64,000 bases of DNA, taken from positions 1 to 64,000 of the forward strand of contig CBINFS010000015.1 of the NCBI GenBank assembly GCA_966250015.1, read 5' to 3'. Every line of letters begins with the position of its first letter. Positions within the stretch are counted from its first letter, which is position 1. Position numbers and translations under genes: made by a program. This stretch comes from CBINFS01 sp966250015 (GTDB lineage: Bacteria > Bacteroidota > Rhodothermia > Rhodothermales > DASSAV01). Below, one piece after another: positions 9,436-17,242 of the stretch. The notes beneath the pieces were generated by a model. It saw nothing but the letters and a program-made list of their open reading frames with translations. It was not told the DNA's origin and did no database searches.

Positions 9436-10734
9436 CTACTTACTCTCCACGGATTGTCTTGTGTCTTTACCGATCTCGCTGAAAATGCGAATACGCTCCT
9501 TCAAATCGGGGTACTCGAGGATGGTGCCAGGCGAGAAGAGGCCTGAATGTAAGTCCCGCGTTGCCGCTTTTTCGTGGCCTATGAGCGCCCAGGTCGACGT
9601 TTTGAGGTGGCTGAACTCGGGCCGGAGAATGGCTTCACAGACGAAGTTTTGGCGTGGCGAGTTGATGTCCTCACCACTTATCTGGAAGAACCCGTACCGG
9701 TCGCACATTTTCTGCACGCGTTCGAGTTGGGCCAGCGTATTACGCGAAGGCATGTACGTCACGGCGTGAAAGCCGAGTTCTTTTAAAATTTCAAAGAGTA
9801 GATCGAGGTATTCGTCTTCGAACGCCAGGCTCTTTTTGTCTCCCGTCACCGATACACCGACGTCGCCGAGGTAAGCGTAAGCGCAGATCGCACCGACCTG
9901 ATTGGCCAAGGCGACAATTTCCGTCACCGGGGCGCATTCGTCGGTCGCGTCAATGTAAAACGCGGGAACCAGGTCGCTTTTGAGCACACCTAAAAGATCG
10001 TATAGGAAGTACGGGTTGTTAGGATCCGAAAGCACTCCTTCGAACCGCGCCGGCACGTCGATTTTTACACCATTCCTCAGAAACTCTAGCAGCGTCCTTC
10101 CTCTTCCAAACCGCTTTTCAAGCTTCACGGCAAGAGCAAAGAGAATGTGTCGCTCTGTGACGCTGCCCCCTTCCGGCTGCTTCGAAAGCGTGATGACGTC
10201 CCGTTCGTAGTCTAGCTCTACTCCTGTCCCGCGAAGCAGGTCGTTCAGCCGAGCCGTCATCTTTCTATTCCGCTCGCCCCTCAGCATTCGGTAGGGCTGG
10301 AGAAAAGCTTCAACTGTCTCGAACTGCGTGTGCGGGATGCCGTGGATGGCAATGTAGGCCGAAGAAAGTTGATCGGGGTGATTGATCCTCCGGCCGGCGA
10401 GCGGCGTCGCGGAAAAATCGGCTCGGACCTCTACCCCGACGGTCACGGGCAGGTCCATGATAGCGCCCGCTTCGATGAACTCGACGACGCCGCTGAGGGT
10501 GTCGTGATCCATGATCCCCGCGGTCGATAACCCCGCCTCGCAGCTCTTCCATACGGCCATGGCCGGTGAATAGGGGGAGAAGGAATAGAACGTGTGGATG
10601 TGATTGTTGACCGCATCGGTTCTCACCGATGCGGGCATTTCCCCACGCTTTATCCGATCGGCGAGCACTCGAAGCGTTTCCAGCCGCGTAGCGCGATCGG
10701 CGTCGTTCAAACGGTTTACGTCAATATTTTCCAT
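9436..10734 (-). CDS. PHP-domain metal-dependent hydrolase of unknown substrate
   Basis: The 432-residue protein belongs to the polymerase and histidinol phosphatase (PHP) superfamily, which are trinuclear-metal phosphoesterases. Metal-ligand motifs are visible: NNHIHTFYS with H45 and H47, IMDHDTLSG at 75-82, and GVEVRADF near 100. Two later helical and mixed segments (about 150-215 and 320-420) have no recognised match. It lies between the aldolase-like/SDR fusion and the SorE-like dehydrogenase in one operon (gaps 10 and 0 bases), so a phosphoesterase or lyase step on a sugar phosphate is the natural guess. I know of no characterised member with this context and do not assign a reaction. 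Confidence 0.8.
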   Translation of the reverse strand: MENIDVNRLNDADRATRLETLRVLADRIKRGEMPASVRTDAVNNHIHTFYSFSPYSPAMAVWKSCEAGLSTAGIMDHDTLSGVVEFIEAGAIMDLPVTVGVEVRADFSATPLAGRRINHPDQLSSAYIAIHGIPHTQFETVEAFLQPYRMLRGERNRKMTARLNDLLRGTGVELDYERDVITLSKQPEGGSVTERHILFALAVKLEKRFGRGRTLLEFLRNGVKIDVPARFEGVLSDPNNPYFLYDLLGVLKSDLVPAFYIDATDECAPVTEIVALANQVGAICAYAYLGDVGVSVTGDKKSLAFEDEYLDLLFEILKELGFHAVTYMPSRNTLAQLERVQKMCDRYGFFQISGEDINSPRQNFVCEAILRPEFSHLKTSTWALIGHEKAATRDLHSGLFSPGTILEYPDLKERIRIFSEIGKDTRQSVESK

Positions 10735-10744
10735 GCTTATGTAC

Positions 10745-12526
10745 TTATTTGAGCATGATCTGCCCCCCGGTCACCGGGATAGCCTGACCCGTCTCGTATT
10801 TCTGTTCGATGACGTATAGTATGGCACGAACGACGTCGTCGATACGGCATCCTCTGCGCATGGGTACTTTTTCTTCGTAAAATCGTCGCACGTCCTCCAC
10901 CGTCTTCGCACCGGGGACCTTCCTGGCGTCCAGGTACTGCTTGAAAAGTCCCTTCTCCGGGTCCGACCACAACGGTCCATCGAACAGATTTCCGGGACAG
11001 ATGGCATTCACCTTGATGTTGTAGGGCACCAGCTCGAGCGCAAAGCTCTGCGTCAGGCCGATGCCACCGAACTTGCCCCCTGCGTACGCAAAGTTCTTGT
11101 TGCTCCCCGCCAGCCCCGACTTTGAATTGATCTGAATGATATCGGCGAAGTACGTGTCGTCGAACTCGTGCTGTACCTTCATGGGGATCGACGCGTACTT
11201 CGTGCAAAGGAAATACGCCGTGTAGTTTACCCGCGTCACTGCCTCGAAACGGTGCAAATCCATCTCCTCCAGGCCGCCGGCGTGCAGGATGCCCGCGTTG
11301 CTGACGAATATGTCGAGCCCGCCAAACTCGGCCACCGTCTCGACGATCAAATCCTTTACCGCCACTTCATTCGTCACGTCTACCTCAAACGTCAGGATAC
11401 GGTCAGCCGATTCCTGCCCCTCGTGGCTCTCGCGCAGCTCCGCAAGCCGGCTTCCGTTCAGGTCTGCAAAGACAACGTTGGCCCCTTCGGCAAGAAGCGC
11501 TTCAGCTATTCCCCTGCCGAAACCCTGCGCTGCACCCGTCACAACCGCAATTTTTTCAGGCAGACGTAAATAACCAGGCTCGGGCGCGGGCTCGACCTCC
11601 GTTCCAAACTCTCCTTCTCCGGCAGCGTACGGCTGAATGCCACCAAAAGAGCTTGCGACTACTTCCGCCTCGACTACGCTCTTGAAGAGGTTGTATGCCC
11701 TGACCGCATCTTTCCTGCCCGTTCCCCAAACGAATAAGCCAAGACCTTCCAGTCCGATCACGACCGGCAGTCTCCCGTAAGTCTCCTGATAGTTCGAGAT
11801 GGCCTGCCGAATCAGCTCGTATTGCCGGCTGAGGTCCGGATCAGATCCGATGAAAAGGGTTTCGGGTCCCAAAATCCTGGCGAGCGTTGGTGTTAGCGCG
11901 AGCGGCAAGTTTGAAAAGGCTTCCCGGTCACGCAGGAGACGTGATGTCGCGACGTTATTCCTGAACAACAAAGACGATGACTTCTGGCCCTTACCAAGCA
12001 ACATCCGAATTGCTGGAGCAATCAAGAGGAGTCGATCCTTGTCGAAAGGCTCAGGTGTGTAATCCGGCATTGTGGCCGAGCGGGCGTTGAGCGTTTCCAG
12101 CACGACCGAAATCCGCTCCACGAGTCCTTCCGGCGAATAGCTCGCCACGTACATCCCTCTGTTGCGCACGAACAAAAGGTCGGGATTCGCCCACTCATTC
12201 GATGGCTTTATGTCGGACTCAAACCAGAACTGCTTTTCACCGAAGAGCGCCTGCGCCGTTTTCTGCCCTTCTTTCGCGCAAACGAGTCCCAGCGCCTGGG
12301 ACGGCGCCAGAAAGGCAACAAGGTTGCCGTCGATGATGTCGTGTACTACCGCCAGCTCGACCTCAGAGTGTACCGGCGCCGTCGAAACGCGAAGGTTGCC
12401 TTCGATTCCATCCGTGTGATCTACCACGAACAGATCTTCACCTGAGCGCCAGGACAACGAGGAAAGAAAAAGCTCGGTCCTTTTCCTCAATTGTCTGTAC
12501 AGATCGAACAGCGCTGACTCATCCAT
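10745..12526 (-). CDS. Class II aldolase-like domain fused to sugar-phosphate SDR
   Basis: This 593-residue protein has two parts. Residues 1-310 look like a degenerate class II aldolase/adducin domain of the RhaD/YuxG fusion type: the segment VVIGLEGLGLFVWGTGRKDA matches the pattern seen just before the SDR in such bifunctional proteins, but I do not see the usual zinc-binding histidine set. Residues 325-593 are a short-chain dehydrogenase with the NAD-binding TGAAQGFG (about 330), NAG, and catalytic YAGGK (about 478-482). The tail, with ICPGNLFDGPLWSDP and GQAIPVTGGQIML, is close to glucitol-6-phosphate 2-dehydrogenases. First gene of the operon; divergent from the DeoR-type regulator across 146 bases containing repeated CGAAA boxes. 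Likely role: polyol phosphate to ketose phosphate oxidation; any aldolase activity is doubtful. Confidence 0.8.
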   Translation of the reverse strand: MDESALFDLYRQLRKRTELFLSSLSWRSGEDLFVVDHTDGIEGNLRVSTAPVHSEVELAVVHDIIDGNLVAFLAPSQALGLVCAKEGQKTAQALFGEKQFWFESDIKPSNEWANPDLLFVRNRGMYVASYSPEGLVERISVVLETLNARSATMPDYTPEPFDKDRLLLIAPAIRMLLGKGQKSSSLLFRNNVATSRLLRDREAFSNLPLALTPTLARILGPETLFIGSDPDLSRQYELIRQAISNYQETYGRLPVVIGLEGLGLFVWGTGRKDAVRAYNLFKSVVEAEVVASSFGGIQPYAAGEGEFGTEVEPAPEPGYLRLPEKIAVVTGAAQGFGRGIAEALLAEGANVVFADLNGSRLAELRESHEGQESADRILTFEVDVTNEVAVKDLIVETVAEFGGLDIFVSNAGILHAGGLEEMDLHRFEAVTRVNYTAYFLCTKYASIPMKVQHEFDDTYFADIIQINSKSGLAGSNKNFAYAGGKFGGIGLTQSFALELVPYNIKVNAICPGNLFDGPLWSDPEKGLFKQYLDARKVPGAKTVEDVRRFYEEKVPMRRGCRIDDVVRAILYVIEQKYETGQAIPVTGGQIMLK

Positions 12527-12550
12527 TTTGACAGTGAGGGTTTAATCTTA

Positions 12551-12624
12551 AAACGAAACCGGAACCCGCGATAATCTATGATGTGCAAATGAGAAAAAAC
12601 AACGAAAGTGTTTGGAAAGCGAAA
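12551..12624. promoter_or_regulatory. Repeated CGAAA boxes, putative DeoR-type operators
   Basis: The intergenic region between the divergent SDR-fusion and regulator genes contains AAACGAAA (12551-12558), AACGAAA (12601-12607) and AGCGAAA (12618-12624), read on the minus strand as TTTCGTTT-like boxes. DeoR/GlpR-family repressors are known to bind such repeats. The first two are 49 bases apart and the last two 17, so looping or cooperative binding is possible. Assignment is by pattern and position. Confidence 0.55.
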
Positions 12625-12672
12625 AACAAGGAAAAAGAAAGCGGATATTAAGTTGAACGATTAAATTTGACT

Positions 12673-13428
12673 ATGAATACACCGCTATCGGAGCGCGAAC
12701 GCACCATACTCGACCTGCTGACGACCGAAATGAACCGGTCGGTGGCTGAGCTGAGCGACATCTTGCAGGTGTCCCGGGTCACCGTTCGAAACGACCTGAA
12801 CAGCCTGGCAGGAAAAGGTATGATCGTTCGAACCCGCGGAGGCGCCATTCCGGCCTTCCATCCGGATGTCATCCGGCACCAGCGGACCAGGGTCGATCAG
12901 AAGACGCGGATCGGGCAGGCAGCAGCGGCACTCGTTGAGGATGGAGACACGATTATGATCGAGGCCGGCACGACGACGGCCGTCGTCGCCCAGCACTTGC
13001 TGGGGAAGCACGATCTCCAGGTCGTGACCAATTCGACGCTCGTGCTCTCCGCCCTGCGCAGTTACCCTTCGGTGAGACTGACCATCGTGGGGGGCGAGTT
13101 CAGGCCGGCCACCGAATCGCTGGTCGGGCCTCTGGCGCTCTCAGCCCTCGACAGGTTCCACGTGCGCCTTGCCTTCGTCGGTACGGATGGATTTTCCCTG
13201 CAAGGAGGGCTCACCACCAACTTCCTCGACGGAGCCGAAATCGTACGGAAAATGGCTGAACGAGCGGAGACGACCATCCTTTTAGCCGATTCATCCAAGT
13301 ACGGCCGCCGCGGATTCGTCAGCGTGCTGCCGGTTGAAAGCATCCATAAGCTGATTACAGATTCCGAGCTCCCCGAAACGGCCGTTCAAGAGCTTAAGAA
13401 TGCCGGAATCGCCGTAATCACCGTTTAA
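12673..13428 (+). CDS. DeoR/GlpR-family transcriptional regulator
   Basis: This 251-residue repressor has a DeoR-type winged helix at about residues 4-58 (SERERTILDLL, SVAELSDILQVSRVTVRNDLN) followed by the sugar-phosphate-sensing DeoRC domain with IMIEAGTTTAVVAQ, VTNS, VGG and FVGTDGFS. These proteins bind a sugar phosphate in the ISOCOT-fold domain and release their operators. The track start at 12667 is a TTG; the ATG at 12673 is preferred. It is first in a plus-strand operon with E2 (17-base gap) and E1, and diverges from the aldolase-like/SDR operon, so it probably controls both. The CGAAA boxes just upstream are its likely targets. Confidence 0.93.
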   Translation: MNTPLSERERTILDLLTTEMNRSVAELSDILQVSRVTVRNDLNSLAGKGMIVRTRGGAIPAFHPDVIRHQRTRVDQKTRIGQAAAALVEDGDTIMIEAGTTTAVVAQHLLGKHDLQVVTNSTLVLSALRSYPSVRLTIVGGEFRPATESLVGPLALSALDRFHVRLAFVGTDGFSLQGGLTTNFLDGAEIVRKMAERAETTILLADSSKYGRRGFVSVLPVESIHKLITDSELPETAVQELKNAGIAVITV

Positions 13429-13445
13429 GCAAAAGAGGTTTTTAC

Positions 13446-14690
13446 ATGGCAACGGACGTGATCCTACCCAAACAGGGACAATCCGTAGAATCCTGCCTTA
13501 TCGTCGAGTGGAAGGTCGCAGAAGGCGAGCGTGTGGAGGAGGGGGACGTGCTCTGCGTGATCGAAACCGACAAGGCCACCTTTGACGTCGAGGCTCCGGC
13601 CAGTGGCACGCTGCTTAAGACGCTCGTCGAGGAGGGCAGTGACGTACCGGTGCTGACCCGGATTGCCGTCATCGGTGAGCCGGGTGAAGAAGTAGCGACG
13701 GTCACAGCCGAACCCGAGCCTGCTGCGCCTGCCACCGTGGCCGTTGAGGTCGCCGGCCGGGGAAACGGAACGGGTACGAAAGACTCCAAGATGCAAAAAA
13801 TCAGGATATCTCCTCGTGCAAGACGGCTGGCTGAAGCCCGGCAGGTCGACATCTCGGCCCTGAAGGGTACCGGCCCGGCCGGACGGATCATCGTCCGTGA
13901 CGTCGAAGCCTACCTCGCCCGCCCGCGTCCGGTCGCCGAACCGGTGTTTTCACCCCCCGTCCCGGCAGTGACTGCCGGAGAGGAGTTCGAAGAGGTCCCC
14001 CTGAAGAGCGTCAGGAAGGTTATCGCAGAGCGCATGTTGCAATCCGTGCAGACCTCGGCACAGTATACGCTTCACACCACCGCCCCTGCGGGAGCCCTGC
14101 TGGCCTACCGAAAATTGCTAAAAAACAGCCCCGAGAGCTACGGATTGCAGCAGGTCACCATTAACGACCTGGTGCATTTTGCCGTCGCTCGCCTGTTACC
14201 ACGGTTCCCTGACCTCAACAGCCATTTTCTCGGCGACCGGTTCCGGCGGTATCGTGACGTCCACCTCGGCTTTGCCGTCGATACCGATCGCGGCCTGATG
14301 GTTCCGGTAATTCGAAATGCGTCGAAGCTGAGCCTGAGGCAGCTTGCGGTCGAAGCGGCTCGCCTCCGCGATCGCTGCCTCAACGGAACCGTGACCACCG
14401 ACGAGCTAAATGGCGGGACCTTTACGGTGTCCAACCTCGGTAGCGCGGGCATCAGCTTCTTCACCCCGGTGCTGAACGTACCTCAGGTTGGCATTCTAGG
14501 CGTGGGAAGCATCGAGCTGTATCCGGTTGAACGAGACGGTGACGTCGTGTTCGAAAAGAAAATTGCCCTTTCGCTTACGACCAACCACCAGGTGGTAGAC
14601 GGCGCTCCGGCCGCACGCTTCCTCCAGGAGCTGAGCGGCTTGCTCGAACACTTCGAGCTGATCGCTGCTGATCCGATTTTAGGTAACTGA
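13446..14690 (+). CDS. 2-oxoacid dehydrogenase E2 acyltransferase
   Basis: The 414-residue protein is the dihydrolipoyl acyltransferase core of a 2-oxoacid dehydrogenase complex. It has one lipoyl domain (1-78; modified lysine in ETDKATFDVEA, about 43), an Ala/Pro/Glu-rich linker, a peripheral subunit-binding domain (about 118-155, ISPRARRLAEARQVD), and the catalytic domain (about 185-414). The active-site motif reads NHQVVDGAPAARF, with His and Asp in the usual HxxxDG positions. An AGAGG 8 bases before the ATG supports the start. It is co-transcribed with the DeoR-type regulator and the fused E1. No E3 gene is in the window, so lipoamide dehydrogenase must come from elsewhere. Acyl substrate unknown. 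Confidence 0.92.
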   Translation: MATDVILPKQGQSVESCLIVEWKVAEGERVEEGDVLCVIETDKATFDVEAPASGTLLKTLVEEGSDVPVLTRIAVIGEPGEEVATVTAEPEPAAPATVAVEVAGRGNGTGTKDSKMQKIRISPRARRLAEARQVDISALKGTGPAGRIIVRDVEAYLARPRPVAEPVFSPPVPAVTAGEEFEEVPLKSVRKVIAERMLQSVQTSAQYTLHTTAPAGALLAYRKLLKNSPESYGLQQVTINDLVHFAVARLLPRFPDLNSHFLGDRFRRYRDVHLGFAVDTDRGLMVPVIRNASKLSLRQLAVEAARLRDRCLNGTVTTDELNGGTFTVSNLGSAGISFFTPVLNVPQVGILGVGSIELYPVERDGDVVFEKKIALSLTTNHQVVDGAPAARFLQELSGLLEHFELIAADPILGN

Positions 14691-14722
14691 ATATAAATAT
14701 TAGACTATAGAGGCCAGTTGTC

Positions 14723-17188
14723 ATGCCCAAATCCGTTGTTGTCGATCCGAACAGGGTACGCCGTGCAGGTGTGTTAAAGACCCGTGACATTCCCCTGAAC
14801 CAGTACGTACCCGATGTACAGGTTGAGATCGCCCGATATGGCCGGGATGGACTGAAGAAAGTCTATCACGACATGCTCGTCATCCGAGAGTTTGAGACGA
14901 TGCTCGATAACATCAAACGGCAGGGCTCGTATCTGGGTATCGAGTACACGCACGCAGGACCGGCTCACCTATCAATCGGACAGGAAGCCACGGCCGTCGG
15001 ACAGGCGCTGCCACTCGGCGTGGAAGATTTCATCTTCGGGTCTCATCGAAGCCACGGCGAGATCCTGGCCAAGTGCCTCTCGGCGATCGATAAGCTCGAC
15101 GACGAGACCCTCATGCACATCATGGAAACCTACATGGACGGCGCCCCCCTCCGCGTCGTCGAGAAGGGGCATCAGGGTTCCGTGAAAGACCTCGCCATCG
15201 ACTACGTGCTGTACGGCACTTTGGCGGAAATCTTCGCGCGGGAGAATGGCTTCAACAAAGGCCTCGGCGGATCGATGCACGCCTTCTTTGCGCCCTTCGG
15301 CAGCATGCCGAACAACGCCATCGTCGGAGGATCGGCCGACATCGCGGTCGGTTCGGCACTGTTCAAACGGGTCAACCGCAAACCCGGCATCGTCATCGCC
15401 AACATCGGTGACGCCTCTTCCGGGTGCGGGCCGGTGTGGGAAGGGATCATGTTCGCCGCAATGGACCAGTACCGAACCCTCTGGGATAAGGAGGTCGGCG
15501 GCGCCCCCCCCATCCTGTTCAACTTCATCAACAACTTCTACGGCATGGGTGGTCAGCCGGAAGGCGAAACCATGGGGTTCGGCATCCTCGCTCGCCTCGG
15601 CGCTGGCGTGAACGAAGAGGCCATGCACGCCGAACGGGTGGACGGTTACAACCCGTTTGCCGTGGCCGACGCGGTCTCTCGCAAAAAGGAGCTTCTCCTG
15701 GAAGGCCGCGGCCCCGCCATGCTCGACGTCGTCACCTACCGTATTTCCGGGCACTCGCCCTCCGATGCCTCCTCCTACCGCACCAAGGAGGAAGTGACGC
15801 TCTGGCTTGAGCACGACTGCGTACAGACGTATGGTAAGTACCTGTTGGACAATGAGGTCGCCACGAGTAACGACATCGAGGAAGTCAAAAATGAGATAAC
15901 CGAACGGATCCGGAAAGCCCTGAGCCTCGCAACCTCCGACGAGATTTCGCCGCGAATAGACACGTCGAAGGGAGATCCCATTGGAGACTTCATGTTCTCC
16001 AATAAGACGCGTGCTAAAATGGCCGAGGGAGAGCCCGAGGTTCTCATTCCCAAGGAGGAGAACCCGAGGGTTCAGGCGAACGCCCGGAAGTCTCGCTCCG
16101 CTTTTGATGAAAACGGGCAGCCGCTGCCCAAATCAAAGGTCCTGTCGCTCCGCGACGCCATTTTCGAAGCGATTCTCGACGGCTTCTACACCGATCCAAC
16201 GATGATTGCCTTCGGTGAAGAGAACCGCGACTGGGGTGGCGCCTTCGCCGTCTACCGAGGTCTCACCGAAGCCTTACCCTACCACCGCCTGTTCAACTCG
16301 CCCATTTCGGAAGGTGCGATCGTAGGAGCAGCCGTAGGGTATGCCCTGAGCGGCGGACGCGTCGTGGCCGAGCTGATGTACTGTGACTTCATGGGCCGCG
16401 CCGGCGACGAGATCTTCAACCAGATGTCGAAGTGGCAGGCCATGTCGGCCGGCGTGCTCGAAATGCCCCTCGTGCTCCGCGTATCGGTCGGCAGCAAATA
16501 TGGCGCGCAACATTCACAGGACTGGACGTCCATCGTCGCGCACATCCCCGGCTTGAAGGTATACTTCCCGGCCACGCCGTACGACGCCAAGGGAATGATG
16601 AACCTGGCCCTTCGGGGCACCGATCCGGTCGTGTTCTTCGAAAGCCAGCGGCTCTACGACATTGGCGAAATGTTCGTGCCGGGCGGTGTTCCGGAAGGGT
16701 TCTACGAGATCGAGGAGGGAATGCCGGCGGTTCGCCGGGAGGGCAGCGATCTGACGATCCTGACGATCGGGGCCACCCTCTACCGTGCACTCGAAGCAGC
16801 CGACGAGCTCCAGCAGAAGTACGGTCTGTCTGCCGAAGTGATAGACGCCCGGTTCATCAACCCGCTCAACTACGACCCGATCGTGGCGTCCGTCGAAAAG
16901 ACCGGCAAGCTGTTGCTGGCTTCGGACGCCGTAGAGAGAGGCTCGTTCCTCAACACGATCGCGGCTGAGGTCACGCAGCTAGCATTCGACGCGCTCGACG
17001 GTCCGGTCGTCGTGGTGGGCAGCCGGAACTGGATCACACCGGCAGCCGAGATGGAGTCGAGCTTCTTCCCGCAGAAGGAGTGGATCATCGACGCCATCCA
17101 CGAGCGTTTGCTACCGTTACCCGGCCACGTGGTAACAACCAACCAGAGCCTCGACGAAAAGCGCAGAAGAAACCGATTGGGCGTCTGA
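14723..17188 (+). CDS. Fused 2-oxoacid dehydrogenase E1 alpha-beta subunits
   Basis: This 821-residue thiamine-diphosphate enzyme joins E1 alpha (about 45-400) and E1 beta (about 470-800) through a charged linker. The alpha part has LSIGQEA, FGSHRSHGEILAK, GGSMHAF and a TPP-binding motif that reads GDA (229-231) rather than GDG, with NN at 270-271, about ten residues further than usual. The beta part has GEENRDWGGAF, NSPISEGAIVGAAVGYALSG and a C-terminal transketolase domain. Two-oxoacid decarboxylation with acyl transfer to the E2 encoded 32 bases upstream is expected. Alpha/beta fusions are less common than separate subunits. The link to a polyol-phosphate operon suggests a substrate from sugar catabolism (pyruvate or acetoin are alternatives). 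Confidence 0.92.
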   Translation: MPKSVVVDPNRVRRAGVLKTRDIPLNQYVPDVQVEIARYGRDGLKKVYHDMLVIREFETMLDNIKRQGSYLGIEYTHAGPAHLSIGQEATAVGQALPLGVEDFIFGSHRSHGEILAKCLSAIDKLDDETLMHIMETYMDGAPLRVVEKGHQGSVKDLAIDYVLYGTLAEIFARENGFNKGLGGSMHAFFAPFGSMPNNAIVGGSADIAVGSALFKRVNRKPGIVIANIGDASSGCGPVWEGIMFAAMDQYRTLWDKEVGGAPPILFNFINNFYGMGGQPEGETMGFGILARLGAGVNEEAMHAERVDGYNPFAVADAVSRKKELLLEGRGPAMLDVVTYRISGHSPSDASSYRTKEEVTLWLEHDCVQTYGKYLLDNEVATSNDIEEVKNEITERIRKALSLATSDEISPRIDTSKGDPIGDFMFSNKTRAKMAEGEPEVLIPKEENPRVQANARKSRSAFDENGQPLPKSKVLSLRDAIFEAILDGFYTDPTMIAFGEENRDWGGAFAVYRGLTEALPYHRLFNSPISEGAIVGAAVGYALSGGRVVAELMYCDFMGRAGDEIFNQMSKWQAMSAGVLEMPLVLRVSVGSKYGAQHSQDWTSIVAHIPGLKVYFPATPYDAKGMMNLALRGTDPVVFFESQRLYDIGEMFVPGGVPEGFYEIEEGMPAVRREGSDLTILTIGATLYRALEAADELQQKYGLSAEVIDARFINPLNYDPIVASVEKTGKLLLASDAVERGSFLNTIAAEVTQLAFDALDGPVVVVGSRNWITPAAEMESSFFPQKEWIIDAIHERLLPLPGHVVTTNQSLDEKRRRNRLGV

Positions 17189-17208
17189 TAAGCTGACTTG
17201 GAAATCGA

Positions 17209-17239
17209 CCCGTCGGGCATCCGTGGATTGCCCGGCGGG
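17209..17239. terminator. Hairpin between convergent genes
   Basis: CCCGTCGGGCA (17209-17219) pairs with TGCCCGGCGGG (17229-17239), with a single T/G wobble and a 9-base loop, directly between the stop codons of the E1 and mannitol-1-phosphate dehydrogenase-like genes. There is no T run, so it may act as a stalling or 3'-end-stabilising hairpin, useful to both convergent transcripts. Confidence 0.6.
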
Positions 17240-17242
17240 CAC

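Noticed and set aside
12667..12672. TTG start for the DeoR-type regulator
   Set aside because: An in-frame ATG follows two codons later at 12673 and gives a typical DeoR N terminus, so the TTG is not needed.
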